This document shows positions 22,075 through 34,194 of a stretch of DNA of 64,000 nucleotides, piece after piece; position 1 is the stretch's first letter, and the number at the start of each line of letters is the position of its first letter. Origin of the DNA: Paramarasmius palmivorus (Eukaryota > Basidiomycota > Agaricomycetes > Agaricales > Marasmiaceae); contig JAYKXP010000036.1 of the NCBI GenBank assembly GCA_037176845.1, positions 248,001 to 312,000 of the forward strand, read 5' to 3'. Both the position numbers and the translations under genes were made by a program. The notes beneath the pieces are model-generated. The model was not told the DNA's origin. It saw nothing but the letters and a program-made list of their open reading frames with translations, and did not search any database.

Positions 22075-25000
22075 CTACCCCGCACCGTTGCCCCAGATCG
22101 AGGAAATTCCAGGGTTAAAGGTTTGTGTGTTCACGCTTGAATCATGCAAGGACAAATGGCGAGTATGCTGGTTCAAATGTTGCACATCGTCATGCAATTC
22201 GTAGTTGGGGTGCAATGACGGAGAGGTATCATAGATACTGCTACCTCCCAAGCCAAATGAAGGCCGCTGGCTGACTCCCGTAAACGAAGGATGCAGGTGA
22301 GTCTCCGTCGCGTGTTGCACTACCTGCTGACTGGGATGTCCGTATCCAAACCCTGACAGGCCGGGATTTCGAATGGGATCTGGGAAAAGCTGGGCTGTGA
22401 CCGACGAAGATGGAACGCGGCGATGTTGTGCTCCAACAGACAAAGACAAAGGTGAGCTGTGACCGTTGAATGTGTGGCCCACGAGTTGATTGGCCGACGG
22501 AGCCGAGATAACCGTCGCTGTTTCGGGAAGTGACCAGGGGCTTTGACCTTGGGACATTGTCCTCGCCCGAACATCATGATGTGGATGTGGTAGATGATGA
22601 GTATGAATCTGTGGAGATATGGAAGGGCCTATTGGCGAGTTACTAGCAGCAGTTCGCATGGACACCTTCTCGTCTTGGGACGCTGACCAGATACTGTTAT
22701 TGTTGAAAAGAGGGGGTGTCGATGTGGAGGGTGCTAGTGTATCGAATGGGTGAGAAATGCTCTTTGGCACCATTCTTTTGGTCATGAAGCCATTCAGCAG
22801 GTCCTCTGCCGTTGTCTGGGACGCAGGCTGTATGCTCGGTGATGTTGTCGGTTGTTGCAGTGGAATGCGGGTGTTTGGGGTCGGGACAACCTGAGGGGAG
22901 GAGTGCAACGGGCTTGTGCCAATAGCTCCGGTCGTTGGTGACCTATTCTCGAGAGCAGGAGAGGCAACGGGAGATCCCCTAATAAGATGAATGTAAGCAG
23001 CCAGACGCAGTCAGTCCAGAGGAAGATTACCTCGGATCCCACACAATCTCGTCGTCTTCATCCATCTGATTATCCAAGTGGTGAAACGCTTCTTGAACAG
23101 GATCATCATCGGTTCTTGAAGTTTCTTCGGTCATGGAGTCTTGCCGGTCACCATTTTGACGTACAGTACGCATCGCCTCGTCAAGTAACTCACTGCCCTC
23201 TAGGTCATATTCCGGGTCTTCTAGAGACTGATCACTAGAAGGCACGGGCGGTTTTCCCGCCTCAACACCTTTCAGCATGAAGACGCTACCATATAAGGCT
23301 AGCGGTGTGTTCTATCAAACCGATCGGTGAGCTGTAAATTCACAATAGGTCGAGCTCACCTCCATCTCAGTCAGACATGTTGCATCCTTCAAGAGGTCCT
23401 TTATCCTCATCAGCTGAACGACATTCGGGTGCACCTCCTTCTCTTCCATCGGAATGTCTCCCGTCTTCGCACTATCGGATTCAGCACTACTCATCACTGC
23501 ACTCTTCTCATCTGAGATGCGTTCCTTGTCCCATTCCAACATACCCCTCAACGGCAGGAATCCTCTCATTTCCACGTCCTCCGCCAACGGGAAAGTTAGG
23601 TCCGGCAGTCTATTCATGGGAAACGCTCTCGCGAGCGCCTTGAGAAACCCGGCATACTTTTCCCAGAACAGAATCGTTTCTGTAGACGTAGCGCTGATAT
23701 ACCCATTGACTTTTCCATTTCCATTGCTCGCTTTCTCCTGTCTACCCTTCCCAGAAATGACCCCCAAGGACTCGGGATCCTGCATGACGTACTTGAAGTT
23801 TGCAAGTAACCACTTGCTGGCTATTCTGAGGGCAGGAAGAGTTCGTTTGAACTCGGCAACAATCCTCTGAGCTAGATCATCCTCAGAGCCGAGGGGTACA
23901 GGCTCTCGCAATTGTTCGATTCCAAGCTCCAGCAGGGCGCGATGAAGGGACAGGACGTGTGTGAAGAGTCGAGCTTCGATAACGGCGGGAGTCAAAGTAC
24001 CTGTTACAGAGAGGTCGCGAGCATCGCTGTTATTCTTGTTACGCTTGGGCACGTCCCGGACCATGCGATGTTTCCACAAAGCGGCCTGTGAAAGTACAAT
24101 GACCTGCACGATAAAATCCTCGGGAAGATGTCGCTCTGACATGAGGATGCTAAAATCCTGGAAGACTCCTTTCGCTTCTCCGTTATCATACCTACAAAGT
24201 GGCTCAGTGAGGTCTCCGTGGAGCAGACTCTGGTACTCACTTCTCCGTCCCAACTCTATGTAGCGCGTGTAGATCGACGACTCTTTTCTTGAATGCCTCT
24301 ATTCTGATCTTGGGCACTTCATTTGCCAGATTCTCGACCGCGTCTCCATTCTTTCTCTTCGCACTCAGCTGCTCCAATGCTTTATGCAAGACGGTGTTGA
24401 TATTTTCTGATGCCGAATCGTATGGATGTCGCACACAAAGCGCTCGGTAGTAATGCACCAACGAAGTAAACAGGTCCTTTTGATAGGAAGCAAGAATGGC
24501 TAGCTGATGTGATGGATTGCCCTGGTGGGGAACCAGGAGTTTAGCTTGTTCATAACAATGCCTGGCCTTTTCGTAGTTACGAGGTCGAGGGAGATCCAGG
24601 AAGTTTGCTCCTCCTCCTCCGCGTCCCCGGCGCCCTCTCCTCCCGCCTGGTCCCGAATGATCTTCGTGTCCCGCTCTTGGGCGCCCACCGGCTTCGTTGT
24701 ATTGCTCCCGGTACCGAGCAATGTCCCCAAGGCAAGTCAATGCTTTACTCAGAATTTCCATTCTGCTCTCCCTCTGAGCGTCGGTTTTGGGGATTAGCGA
24801 AGTTGGATCTTCCAAAACAGGGGGAAACTGAAAATGATTCCTTCCTCCATTGTGTGGTAGACCTGCGCTGTCAACGCCTGCGGTGTTGTCTGTCTCTTCT
24901 GATGTGAGACCCAAATCGGCCAGTGCTTTATGGGCCTCATCAAGGGCGAATGAGCGGCGGAAGCGAACGACAAACTGAGTCCAAAACTTTTCCTCGTCTG

Positions 25001-25490
25001 CTAGAAATTGGCGAAATCTCTGCACGAGTTTTCTGTGTTCCACTGGGCCGTGACCATGTTGATTCTGATCAGCTGCTCTTCCACCCTGCTGTTGGGAACC
25101 TGTACGTTGAATGGCCTGATCGAGTTTAGATATGCGTTGCTTGTACGACGATATGAAGGAATGGGAAGTCTCCATCCACAGCCGAGTCTCAGCATCCTTA
25201 GACTCTTGCGCGTACGGATGAACGAGTAAAAGGCTGAGGTATCTTCTCCTGAGACTGCAGTGTGTGTGCGTTCAGCACGGGTGACGAGTCACAGCATAAC
25301 AACTCACTTCTTCCTCTGAAAATCTAGCTCCTTATCGAATGGATCCCTGTTTTGTAGAAGCTCCTTCACACTCTGATAAATACTTTTCGCCTCCCTGATA
25401 AAAATGAGATGGAAAATCAACTACTATAAACGTGACACAAAAAAAGTGTTTTAAAACATACCTTGCAATAGCGGAAGGTTGATCTGCCAT
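22075..25490 (-). CDS. EST1: EST1/SMG7-like protein (14-3-3-like TPR, telomere or mRNA decay)
   Basis: A large protein of about 1000 residues with the N-terminal 14-3-3-like and TPR module of EST1, SMG5, SMG6 and SMG7, which act in telomerase recruitment or nonsense-mediated decay. The start MADQPSAIAR at 25490 is followed by VKELLQNRDPFDKELDFQRK, LSLLLVHPYAQESKDAETRL, then CLGDIARYREQYNEA, YEKARHCYEQAKLLVPHQGN, PSHQLAILASYQKDLFTSLV and YYRALCVRHPYDSASENI, which is the hallmark EST1 block. A second conserved region includes FQDFSILMSERHLPEDF and TLPALRIASKWLLANFKYV. The C-terminal 300 residues are disordered and rich in His, Ser, Pro and Gln. No PIN nuclease domain is seen, so it is closer to SMG7/EST1 than to SMG6. 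Six or so short introns are present. Confidence 0.88.
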
Positions 25491-26041
25491 ATTTGGTATT
25501 AGTTGATAGTTTTTCCGGCACTTTCGACACTGCACAAAGTCATAAAATCATCGTTTCGATGCAGGCAAAGAAGAAGTAGTATACGGATCCCGGAAATGAT
25601 TTGTTAAGGAGGAACTGGGGCTAACATGAGAGTTACGGGACGTGGGAACATTCTACAGTGTGAGGCGGAGCAGCATTTTTCTCACGAAGTACTGTTTGTG
25701 CTTCCGCATCCAATGCCATGAGCCACTCGACCAAGGAATATCCTCGGTCTTAACCACCATTGGTACGTCTGAGTCGTCAAATCCAAGAGTCCAGTAAAGG
25801 CTCCGTCACTCATAATTCGACGGTGTTCCGGGTGGATACATATGATGATACTACGAAAACACAACAGGACAAGAACCATTTAACCCAATCATCAATATCT
25901 ACAGTGTCAAATAAAATGCGAATTTTGATACATGCCGCGCTGCCAATATGGTACTAGGCAGAACTGACAACCTGAACGGGGGGCCTTACGCAGCGTTCTC
26001 AGAAGAGTAATTGAGGCTCTGGCCCTTAGGCTATTGTTTGT
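25491..26041. other. Intergenic spacer
   Basis: About 550 bp between the EST1-like start and the 3' end of the DUF6534 gene. Short frames on both strands (25682-25879, 25760-25957) show nothing recognisable. Confidence 0.45.
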
Positions 26042-28061
26042 TCAATTCTTAGTAAAGCGATCGCTATCATCATCAAGAAGACCTACCTTCATTTCGTAGT
26101 CCTGTGAAACCATAGTCTCCACATCCTGCTTGATCATGATGTTACGCTGTGAAGTCAGACGTTCAACTCATGGACAAGGCTACTGATATAAGACATTGCA
26201 CTCACCACACCATGTGGATCTGTAGCAGTGGGACGAGACCATGTACCATGCGAGTTGAAGTTGGGGTCCAACGTCAAGGAAGTGGCGAAGGAAGAGCCGT
26301 TGACATTTTGCTTTCTGAGATCCGAGCGTGCATTCAAACTAGAATCTAGCGTCAGACTAATTACCCAGCAAGGCATACGCCCCACTACTTACGTTGTTAG
26401 CAGCGAGAACGAATAAACTAAAGAGCAGTTAGCTTATTGCGCACATGAACAATGATCACACTCACAGCGAGCCAGCGTCGAGTAGAAGCAGATGTAAACA
26501 AAAGTGTTCGGAAGGGCGGATATCTAATCTCGAGCGTCAGACTGACAGAAGTAAACCGAATCATGACCACTCACGGTAATGAGCGAACAAATTGCACAAA
26601 GCCTGTATGTAAAAACTGCGTAAGACAACGGAGAATAGAGCAAAGGGGATGCATGCATACGTGGTGAGTAGTCCAGTTCTCACGCAGAAAAGGATGAGCC
26701 GGTCCATAATAGCATCCGTCCTGAATAGAAATGATGGAATATGTAAGGACAGTCTTCGAAAGAGTATAACGATATTCACCTCTTAATTCCTGACTTGGAT
26801 CTCCATAGGTACCAGCAAAGAGCTATAGCAATTGCCACATCGCTCACTGCCCCAAGGACGTTTACCGAACGAGACAAAGCCTGAAATGAAATTAATCTCT
26901 CCCAAGTAAGGTACCTTGAAAGGAAGGGTACACACTCCTAATTGAGCCAAGTCGGCAAAGGTGGTGAACGTGGGCCATCTGGATGAATGTAAGCTACCAT
27001 GTTGAGACATTCCAGATAGCAATATACTCACGCGCTGCCGAAATAAGCTAAACAGCCCGTCAGTACGCAAGCAAAGACCAGAATAGGGATACTCTCATAC
27101 CGGTGGTGCAACCGAACAAACCGAGAACTGGGAGTGCCTGCGTGAACTCGTAAGTGCCTTTTCAAGACAGGAGTCGCCGCAAACGTACAAGAATTGTCAC
27201 CGCGTAGATGTTATTGCGGCTCACTTGAAGGGTATTCGGGTACTTAGCACCATAGTGAAACATGAGCCAAACTTGGACTTACAAACCCATACACGGTAGA
27301 TCAGGAACCTACAGGGGATTACAATTAGTTAATTGAGTCGGGATCCAAATGTATACACTCACGATTGAACAATGAGTCCAATGATTGCCTTTAAGTTCCC
27401 ATCTCCAGTTAAATATCGTTGTTGAAGCCCGCAGAAATAGGCTCACCGTGAGTAACACCATCATCTGAAGTCATTGGGAGTCCATCAGATCAAACCTTGA
27501 GCATGAAGCGGGATGTAACTCACCAAGACACTCCTAAGTACGGTGATGGTCGGGGTCTGGTCAGGGCTGATTTCAGGCAACAAGGGTGGGGTACATACCA
27601 GAGCAGAGACCCCAGAACGACAAGGTTTCCCCACCCAGAGACGAGGTACTCGTAGAGCAAATGGGAGAGCATGATTTGATGAACCGTGTCCAGAGCACTA
27701 GTGAAGTCCCAGTAGGTCAATGATATGGAAGGTCTGAAATCCAACAGGGACGCACTAGACAACGCCAACCATTATATTAAGAGCGGGACGATCCACTCTG
27801 TAATATTGCTAACAGGAACATATGAATGAACTGCGTACGCGGGAAGTCGATGTCGAATATGCGCACCAGGAAGTAGTTGTAAGTTTGCATGCTCGTGATG
27901 CCCCATAAGCTACGGGAACACATTTAGATACGGGAAGGCCTTTCCAGGATTTACAGAACTCACGCTCCCGCGGCTCTAGAGAATGAAGTCAGCCTAACGA
28001 CTTTTGTATATTGCGACAGAGATCAAAGACTCACGATACGCCTATAAACAATGCACCCATC
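26042..28061 (-). CDS. DUF6534-family seven-helix membrane protein
   Basis: A polytopic membrane protein of a family greatly expanded in agaricomycetes; its function is unknown, though a receptor-like fold is often suggested. The start MGALFIGVS is followed by a string of very small exons. Spliced pieces give LWGITSMQTYNYFLVRIFDI, DRPALNIMVGVVYALDTVHQ, LLYEYLVSGWGNLVVLGSLL, AIIGLIVQSFLIYRVWVL, ALPVLGLFGC, NVLGAVSDVAIAIALCWYLW, the conserved block KRTDAIMDRLILFCVRTGLLTT, NTFVYICFYSTLA and NARSDLRKQN, then a hydrophilic tail ending LLDDDSDRFTKN. These match the family helix by helix. At least fourteen introns are present, so the exon near 26390-26420 is only approximate. Confidence 0.82.
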
Positions 28062-29121
28062 TAGAGGAAACTCCCATCAGTCTTCGAGTCACTCCAGAAG
28101 AAAGAATCCTGCGAACCGTGGTGTCGAGAGGCGGCACGTCGATTTTGAGGCATGGTGTAGTTTCAGCCATCCTGAAGGCCTAACGTGAGTCGGAGAGAAG
28201 GGGGAACGAGTTTTGTACTCGGTTGACAGGCGGACTGGTTCAAATAGGGTATTTCTCAGAATAACAATAATCCCGGTAAGTAGGTTTGAGTGGACGCCAT
28301 TGACGACATGTTTCTTCCCGAAAATGTATGGAAACGCGTAAAGAAGATTCCATATAATACGGAGAGATCTCTGATATGCACAGGGTGGCCTAGTCTCCAA
28401 AAAAATGCAAAAAAAATCAGCTCCGGTTCCGGTTACTGTCTGATTGATCAGAAGAACGAAGAAGCTGACCGCTGAAATCACCAGGACACGTCCGTCAAAA
28501 CCAGAGTATAGAGTCAAGCAAAGCTGAGGTAGCCCTAGATATGTATACGTCGGAGTGCAGAGATTGAGAATCAGATCGTCGAAGAACACGAAAAACCAAA
28601 AAGTTATGCACTCCGACACCAAGCGGGAAGACGGAATGGCAGCGCCGGGAAACTTGCTTATGTAATGAGAGAATCAAGACAGCGGCAACGCGACCATAAA
28701 ACGCCGAGAATCGACTGAATCAGTCTGGATGCATAGCTACCGATATTGGTTCACTTGCATTCGGGTACTATTGACATTGGATGTTAGCACTTACTAGGTA
28801 CTTACCCATGTGGACCTGAATGTGCTGATTATGATAATCAACTCGCATTGTGCCACTATGTTAAATGACAGGCTTCACCTCGGTGTATGTAGTGGTCGAG
28901 AGCTCAAAGTTCTAGACAGCAAGAAAGAAATGTGAAAAAATTACAGCTCCTACAGTAAACGTCCCATGAAAAATAGCGTATGCATTGTGCGCGATCCAAA
29001 CGTGAGAGTCTCTACTACTCCGGGTATAGTCGTCAAGAAAAGAATTGAAAGAAAAAGGTCGTGATGGACGGTCGTCACGTCGTGAAGAACCATAAAATCC
29101 ATGCGGCGATTGCTCCACCTC
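28062..29121. other. Intergenic spacer, AT-rich
   Basis: About 1060 bp between the DUF6534 gene start and the SNF2 gene end. A 177-codon minus-strand frame (28089-28622) is the longest, but it begins at GTG, its sequence resembles no family I know, and it overlaps the DUF6534 promoter, so I treat it as chance. Nothing else is seen. Confidence 0.4.
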
Positions 29122-32100
29122 TCAATCGTCTTCGTCGTCTCTGCCAGGTCGGAAGAGTGCCAGCAAATCCTCCATACCCAGTCTCATGTTCTTGATCTTG
29201 TCTCCACTCAACGCCGCACGTGCCAATTCGCGCTTCTTCTCTTGAAGCTGCCCAAAAAAAATGGATAAATATTTCCGAAAAATGGTCAATATCAACGTTC
29301 CTCACCTCTAGAATACGGTCCTCCACAGTTTCATCTACCTTGAGTTTGTAGATATTCACATCCTTCGTTTGTCCAAACCGATGGGACCGATCGAATGCTT
29401 GGTCTTCTAGGGCCGGATTCCACCACAGATCAACAAGTATGACATTGTTGCACGCCGTCAGGTTCAGGCCTATAGACGGACTTAGTGCTTTGTCCGCGAC
29501 ATTCAGAGGTCAGAAACAACATACCAGTGCTTCCCGCCTTGAAAGAGATAAGTATCACTCTCACGTCAGGTTTTGTTTTGATTGCGTGGAGTGTTGCTTC
29601 ACGTTCGGGTGGCTTCATCGTTCCATCGTCTACGGGTTAAGCGATGAGTAACGCAACATTGAAGACCATGTGGAAGGACCCACATCTCACGAACTTCCAA
29701 CCACGCTCCCGCAAAAAGGGTTGAATCAAGTCCAGCATGCTGGTGAATTGAGAGAAAATGATGGTTTTCTCCGTTTTACGAGACCTCTCGTCAATGTCCT
29801 CCAACAATTCGACGATCTTGCGAATCTTGGCGGAATCACCACCCGAGGTAATCTCACTCTTTGCTTCCAGCGTGAGCGTTGCGCAGTCGTCGCATTGGCC
29901 ATCTAGTTTCCGGGTAAAGTTGCTGGTGGTCAACCTGCGACGATCGCATTAGTTCTAGAAGTGCATTACGAGACACAAGTAGAATACTCACTCTGACGTA
30001 CAGACCTGGCATTTCCTTGTGACACCGAGTTGACCGAAAGCCGCTACGAGGTCGTCGGCATCGGGCTCGACGTCGTTGTTAGACTTGGCCGCTCTAGATT
30101 CTACGGCGTCAAGGTCGGCCTTGTAGTCATTCGAGACTAAGATTGGGTGATTGCACGCTTTGATCCCAGCCACGTCAGTAGACGGGATAAGCTAGATGAT
30201 TGCCGCAACATACCTTGCCGCAGCCGCAAGAGCAACAACAGAACACTCATATAGTTAGCATTTTTGCCCGCCGCTTGTGCGTCCTGATTGATCTTCTCAA
30301 GCACTTTCTCCATCTTGCCCTCCAGCTCAGAATAGAAGTGCTGTTCGGCGGCCGAAAACGGGCAGGAAACAATACTGACGCATCGTTTTGGTAGTTCAAT
30401 TAGTTTCTTGCCATTCATCGTATCGTCCTTCCGCCGACGAAGCATGATTTGTTTCAGGACGACCTATATTAGAACCATGAGTACTGACGTGTACAACCTA
30501 CGTTATAAAACCTTACCTGCAAGCGTTGCATGGCTCTATTTGCACCACGCCCGTTTTTGACAGGTTTGGCTATCATTTCGTTGAAGCGTTCCCAGTCATT
30601 AAATGGCTTGATGCGAAGGAACCTTAGGAGCGAATACAGCTCAGTCACATCGTTTTGCCTTGAGAAAATCCCTGTCTGTCAGTGAATCATACCACGTTAC
30701 GAGTTACTTCACCTACATCGGTGTTCCAGTCAGAGCCCATCTAAATTTGGCATCTAGCTCATAGCAAGCTTTAGCTCCATTGGTATTGCGGTTCTTGATG
30801 TTGTGCGCTTCATCTACCACAAGCGGGTCAGTATCAGAACATAGCCATGAGATTGGGTAAGACGAACCCAACACGACTCGGAACCAACGAACCCTAAACA
30901 AGGCATCTTTGGTTTTCCCTTTCCCAGAACTACCTTTCGCCTTTGACTTGAGTGACCGACCAAAGTGTTCACCCTCGGAGCTAGAATCATCCGAATCAGC
31001 ACCCGCGGATTTCTTCGTCTTGGATTTCGAGGCCTTTGTCTCTTTCGCGGAAGGATCGAAAGATGCGTGCTCAGACTTCAAGGTATCGTAAGTTGTTACG
31101 ACCACGTGTGCTTTTCTGAGTTCCGTTGGATCTAGAGGCCAATAAGTAAAGTAACATATAAACTCATCCAGAGGTGCGTACTTGATGTTCGAGAAGGTCC
31201 TTGGTGTTTGACCACTGTCAGGCCAAAGGCCATCTTATTGATCTCATCTGCCCATTGCCCTACCAATGCCAGGGGGCAGACCACCCTTTTGAAAGATGTC
31301 AGTGATATGTCGTGACCAGAGATGACCGAGATTTACAATGTTGTTGGTGACCATCCATCTTCTTTGTCGCTCTTCTTTGGCCTTCCTTCCACGATCCTCG
31401 TCAGTGTCTGTATCGTCTTACCAAGACTAAAAAGGAAACAACTTGAGTCTCTCTGACGGTTTACCTGAAGTTTGCAACATAACGTACCCCATATCATCAG
31501 CCAAGATACCGCCGAACCTCTTCTGCTTTGGGTCTTCACGCTCCTTCATCCACTTCCTTCCAACAATTTGATGGGGCAGTAAACGAATTTCATCTTTGAA
31601 ACCGTCAACGATGGCATCGTCCTCGTTAAAGTGTACTTCGACAGAATCCTCGTTCATGGCACCACCCATAAGATCGCGCAGTGCCTTCTCCGCTTCCGCT
31701 GGTGGTGTGTATGTATATGCATCTTGTGTAAATTCTGGTACATTGACAGACTCGCCACGAGGTTGATTGTTATCTGCAACGAAGAATGGCGAATACTTTG
31801 AGGCATCTGGGTGGAAATGCGATGGTAGTACAGATGGTGCTATGTATTGCGAAGCCGGCTTGGAAGGATATGCCGAAGGCTGGGAAGCTGCTTGTGACTT
31901 GTGATGAATCGGAGGAGGGAAGTTGGCTTTGTCGATGTTCGAGGGCTTGAGTGGCAACACCTCTTGTGACGAAGATTCGTCGTCATCTCCGTCTTCTTCC
32001 TCATCAGATGATATGATTATGGTTCCTGGACGTGCGTTTGTCTGTTTCGCTCGTTGAGCTTTCGCGGATGAGCTCTGGGTTGTCGAGGAGGAACTGGAGG

Positions 32101-32324
32101 ATATTGATATCGCGGAACTTGAGGAGGTTGATGTTGAGGAAACACTCTAAATTTATTGTTGTCAATGGCGTCAACCCATGATTTCAACTAAAAAAAGGCG
32201 CACAGTTGGTTTCCGTTGCTGTAACTCTGGATAAAGTCCAGGATCATGTTGCATTAACCTCTGTCGACTGCTCAAGTCAATCACTGGGGATTAATCTGCA
32301 GGATCATACTCACAAGCTCTCCAT
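29122..32324 (-). CDS. SNF2-family DNA-dependent ATPase, Rad5/ULS1-like
   Basis: A chromatin or DNA-repair ATPase of the SWI2/SNF2 class. The N-terminus ([20 protein letters not shown], then Ser/Thr-rich and [14 protein letters not shown]) is disordered. The helicase core follows in order: [11 protein letters not shown], motif [16 protein letters not shown] (across an intron), [15 protein letters not shown], the DEAH box [31 protein letters not shown], then [14 protein letters not shown], a short CxxC...CxxC zinc element (KCQVCTSE...GQCDDC at about 29880-30010), [28 protein letters not shown] and [17 protein letters not shown]. The zinc element between the two helicase halves places it near Rad5, Rad16 and ULS1, but it has only four Cys, not a full RING, so ubiquitin-ligase activity is doubtful. 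Confidence 0.88.
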
Positions 32325-32828
32325 ATCGTCTAGAAAGAGGTGGCAGCTAAATCGATGATGGTGGTCGTAGAAATGAAGGAGGTAATAATTCCAACTTGAA
32401 CAGAACACGCTCACGTGTAAGAGCCCTGAGTCATCGCCACGGCCACGCTTCCGCCACGAGCTGAGGCCTTCTGAACTATGAATTTTAGATCGAATCTATC
32501 CTTCCTACGCTCTCTTACGCCGCCTGGTAATATGGGTGGGCTCAATCCCGTTGGTCTAGTACTGCGTCGTTCACTTCGGACAGGCTAATCAACCGTATCG
32601 TAGATTAGACATCTACGGGTTAAGTGTAGAACAGTGTAGAGCCTTCGGGCCATTGTCTCAGAAAACTTTCCCGTATAAGTACCCCAGAACAAGAGCATCC
32701 AGCAAAGCATCAGCTACTCAACATCTTCCACAAAATCCGCATCGTGAATTGAATCCAGGCATTCCTGTGGGACGTAGCGTTACAGCGGTGTAGCGATATG
32801 ATACAATTTAAGTTTTTCTTGGCCTTGA
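32325..32828. other. Intergenic spacer
   Basis: About 500 bp between two minus-strand genes. It should hold the promoter of the SNF2 gene and the 3' end of the PEX39-like gene. I see no open frame or motif worth naming. Confidence 0.45.
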
Positions 32829-33398
32829 CTAGTCCACTTCCCAAGGCTTCTTTCTGGCTGTAGCCGTCGACTGACTCGGAGGTTCTTCCTGTAAAATGAT
32901 CTCAATAAACTGGGCAGAGAGCTGTGTTCACAACTCACATTAAGTCCACCCGGAATGACCTTGTTATTGGGAAGCTGATCAGCCCTCCCAGTTTCAATAA
33001 ACTCCTTAATCTGTGCCAGTGTGAGAGATTCCTGTTGCTGTTGTGACGAAGAATCTGCACTGGGGTCGACATCGGACGATTTCGCAGATGCTTGTTCAAA
33101 AGTTTCCGCTTCCTCGATAGAAAGAGTGTTTCCCGTCACGCTGTCAGAAGAGATGAGAGTATTGACAGAAGTATTGACAAATAAACGCACCGATTGAAAT
33201 AGAACACCTTTGCTTTTCGTGAGATCTCATCATGATTCGCCTCTGGTGGACTCCGCGCAATGATTCCTGCGAGACCTTGCTTGCATGTGTAGTAATTCAG
33301 AGGTCGATGAATCCGATAATCCGATAAATATCTTGTACCTTGAAGGCATCGTCGGAATCAAAAGGAAAGCTAGCGTATTGGTTGAGAACAGAAGCCAT
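32829..33398 (-). CDS. PEX39: PEX39-like peroxisomal import factor with KPWE motif
   Basis: A small protein of exactly 136 codons from four exons (33398-33339, 33279-33191, 33140-32939, 32888-32829). The N-terminus MASVLNQYASFPFDSDDAF is followed by LAGIIARSPPEANHDEISRK and KVFYFNRVTGNTLSIEE. The C-terminal half has SLTLAQIKEFIETGRADQLP, then a Pro-Gly turn (NNKVIPGGLN), and the end ARKKPWEVD. The pattern 'helix starting with a short LxxIxxxIxxG, proline turn, then K/R-PWE' is that of PEX39 (yeast Yjr012c, human C6orf226), reported to help PEX7 bring PTS2 proteins into peroxisomes. I know this family from the literature only; the KPWE motif and the order of parts are what I see. No membrane segment is present, so it should be cytosolic. 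Confidence 0.7.
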
Positions 33399-34194
33399 TC
33401 TGTGGCTGTGCTCACCACCGTCATTCTCCGAAGTTGAAGTTCCTTCCCGCCTTTAAGTTTCCGGATTCAGAATCGATGTCCTCATTTCCCTCAGTGCACC
33501 ACAGTACCTCCGCGAAAGCTTCAAACCCCGAAAGGTCCCCGCTATCTTGGCATGATAGAACCATTCTCGCTCATAGCAGATTCATAATCTAAACCACAAA
33601 AGGGTTGTCTTCGTGGTATCTTTAGGTATGTTTGCGGCCCACTACTTATAGACGGTCAGCCATCTAATTTCAGGACACTACATCAAGATCTCAACAATTC
33701 TGGTCATTACCGTTCTCCGCTGGAGCAACAAAGGGGCAGAAATATTTGGAATCCTGCCTGTGAATTTGGAGCCCCAATTCTCTTCAAAGTGCCGGCACAA
33801 GTACTGTAAAATTACACTGTATTTTCATTGGTGACTCAAACTCACTTGCTTCGCGACAATCACATACCTCAATTCTGACAAGACCATTCCTTACAGAATT
33901 GAACAACCTCAAACGGGATAATCAAGGATGCCCAGAAGCCCTCACGTTGTCGACCTGTAGGCGTCCCGGCTCGTTGAGGATTGTCTCTCAGGATGCTGTG
34001 GATATCATTCGCTTCTGGCGGCGTGTCGTTTTCTGTCTGATTCTTCTGACCTGAAGGTGCGCACATGGGCATCAATTTGGAAGCTATAAATGACTAATTG
34101 ATGTGAGCATTTCAGTACAACGTCCACGAGTATTTAAGTGTTGTCTGCTTTCCCACTCACGACGATCCCCGGACCCCAACTACCCACTTCAACC
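33399..34194. other. Intergenic promoter region
   Basis: About 800 bp between the divergent PEX39-like gene and the first asparagine synthetase. A minus frame (33869-34075) has no recognisable content. A TATTTAAG element at 34131-34138 lies 57 bp before the synthetase ATG and may be its TATA box. Confidence 0.45.

Noticed and set aside
28089..28622. A 177-codon minus-strand open frame, Phe/Leu-rich, looking like a membrane protein
   Set aside because: It begins at GTG, lies in the AT-rich promoter of the DUF6534 gene, has no introns in a neighbourhood where real genes have many, and resembles no family I know.
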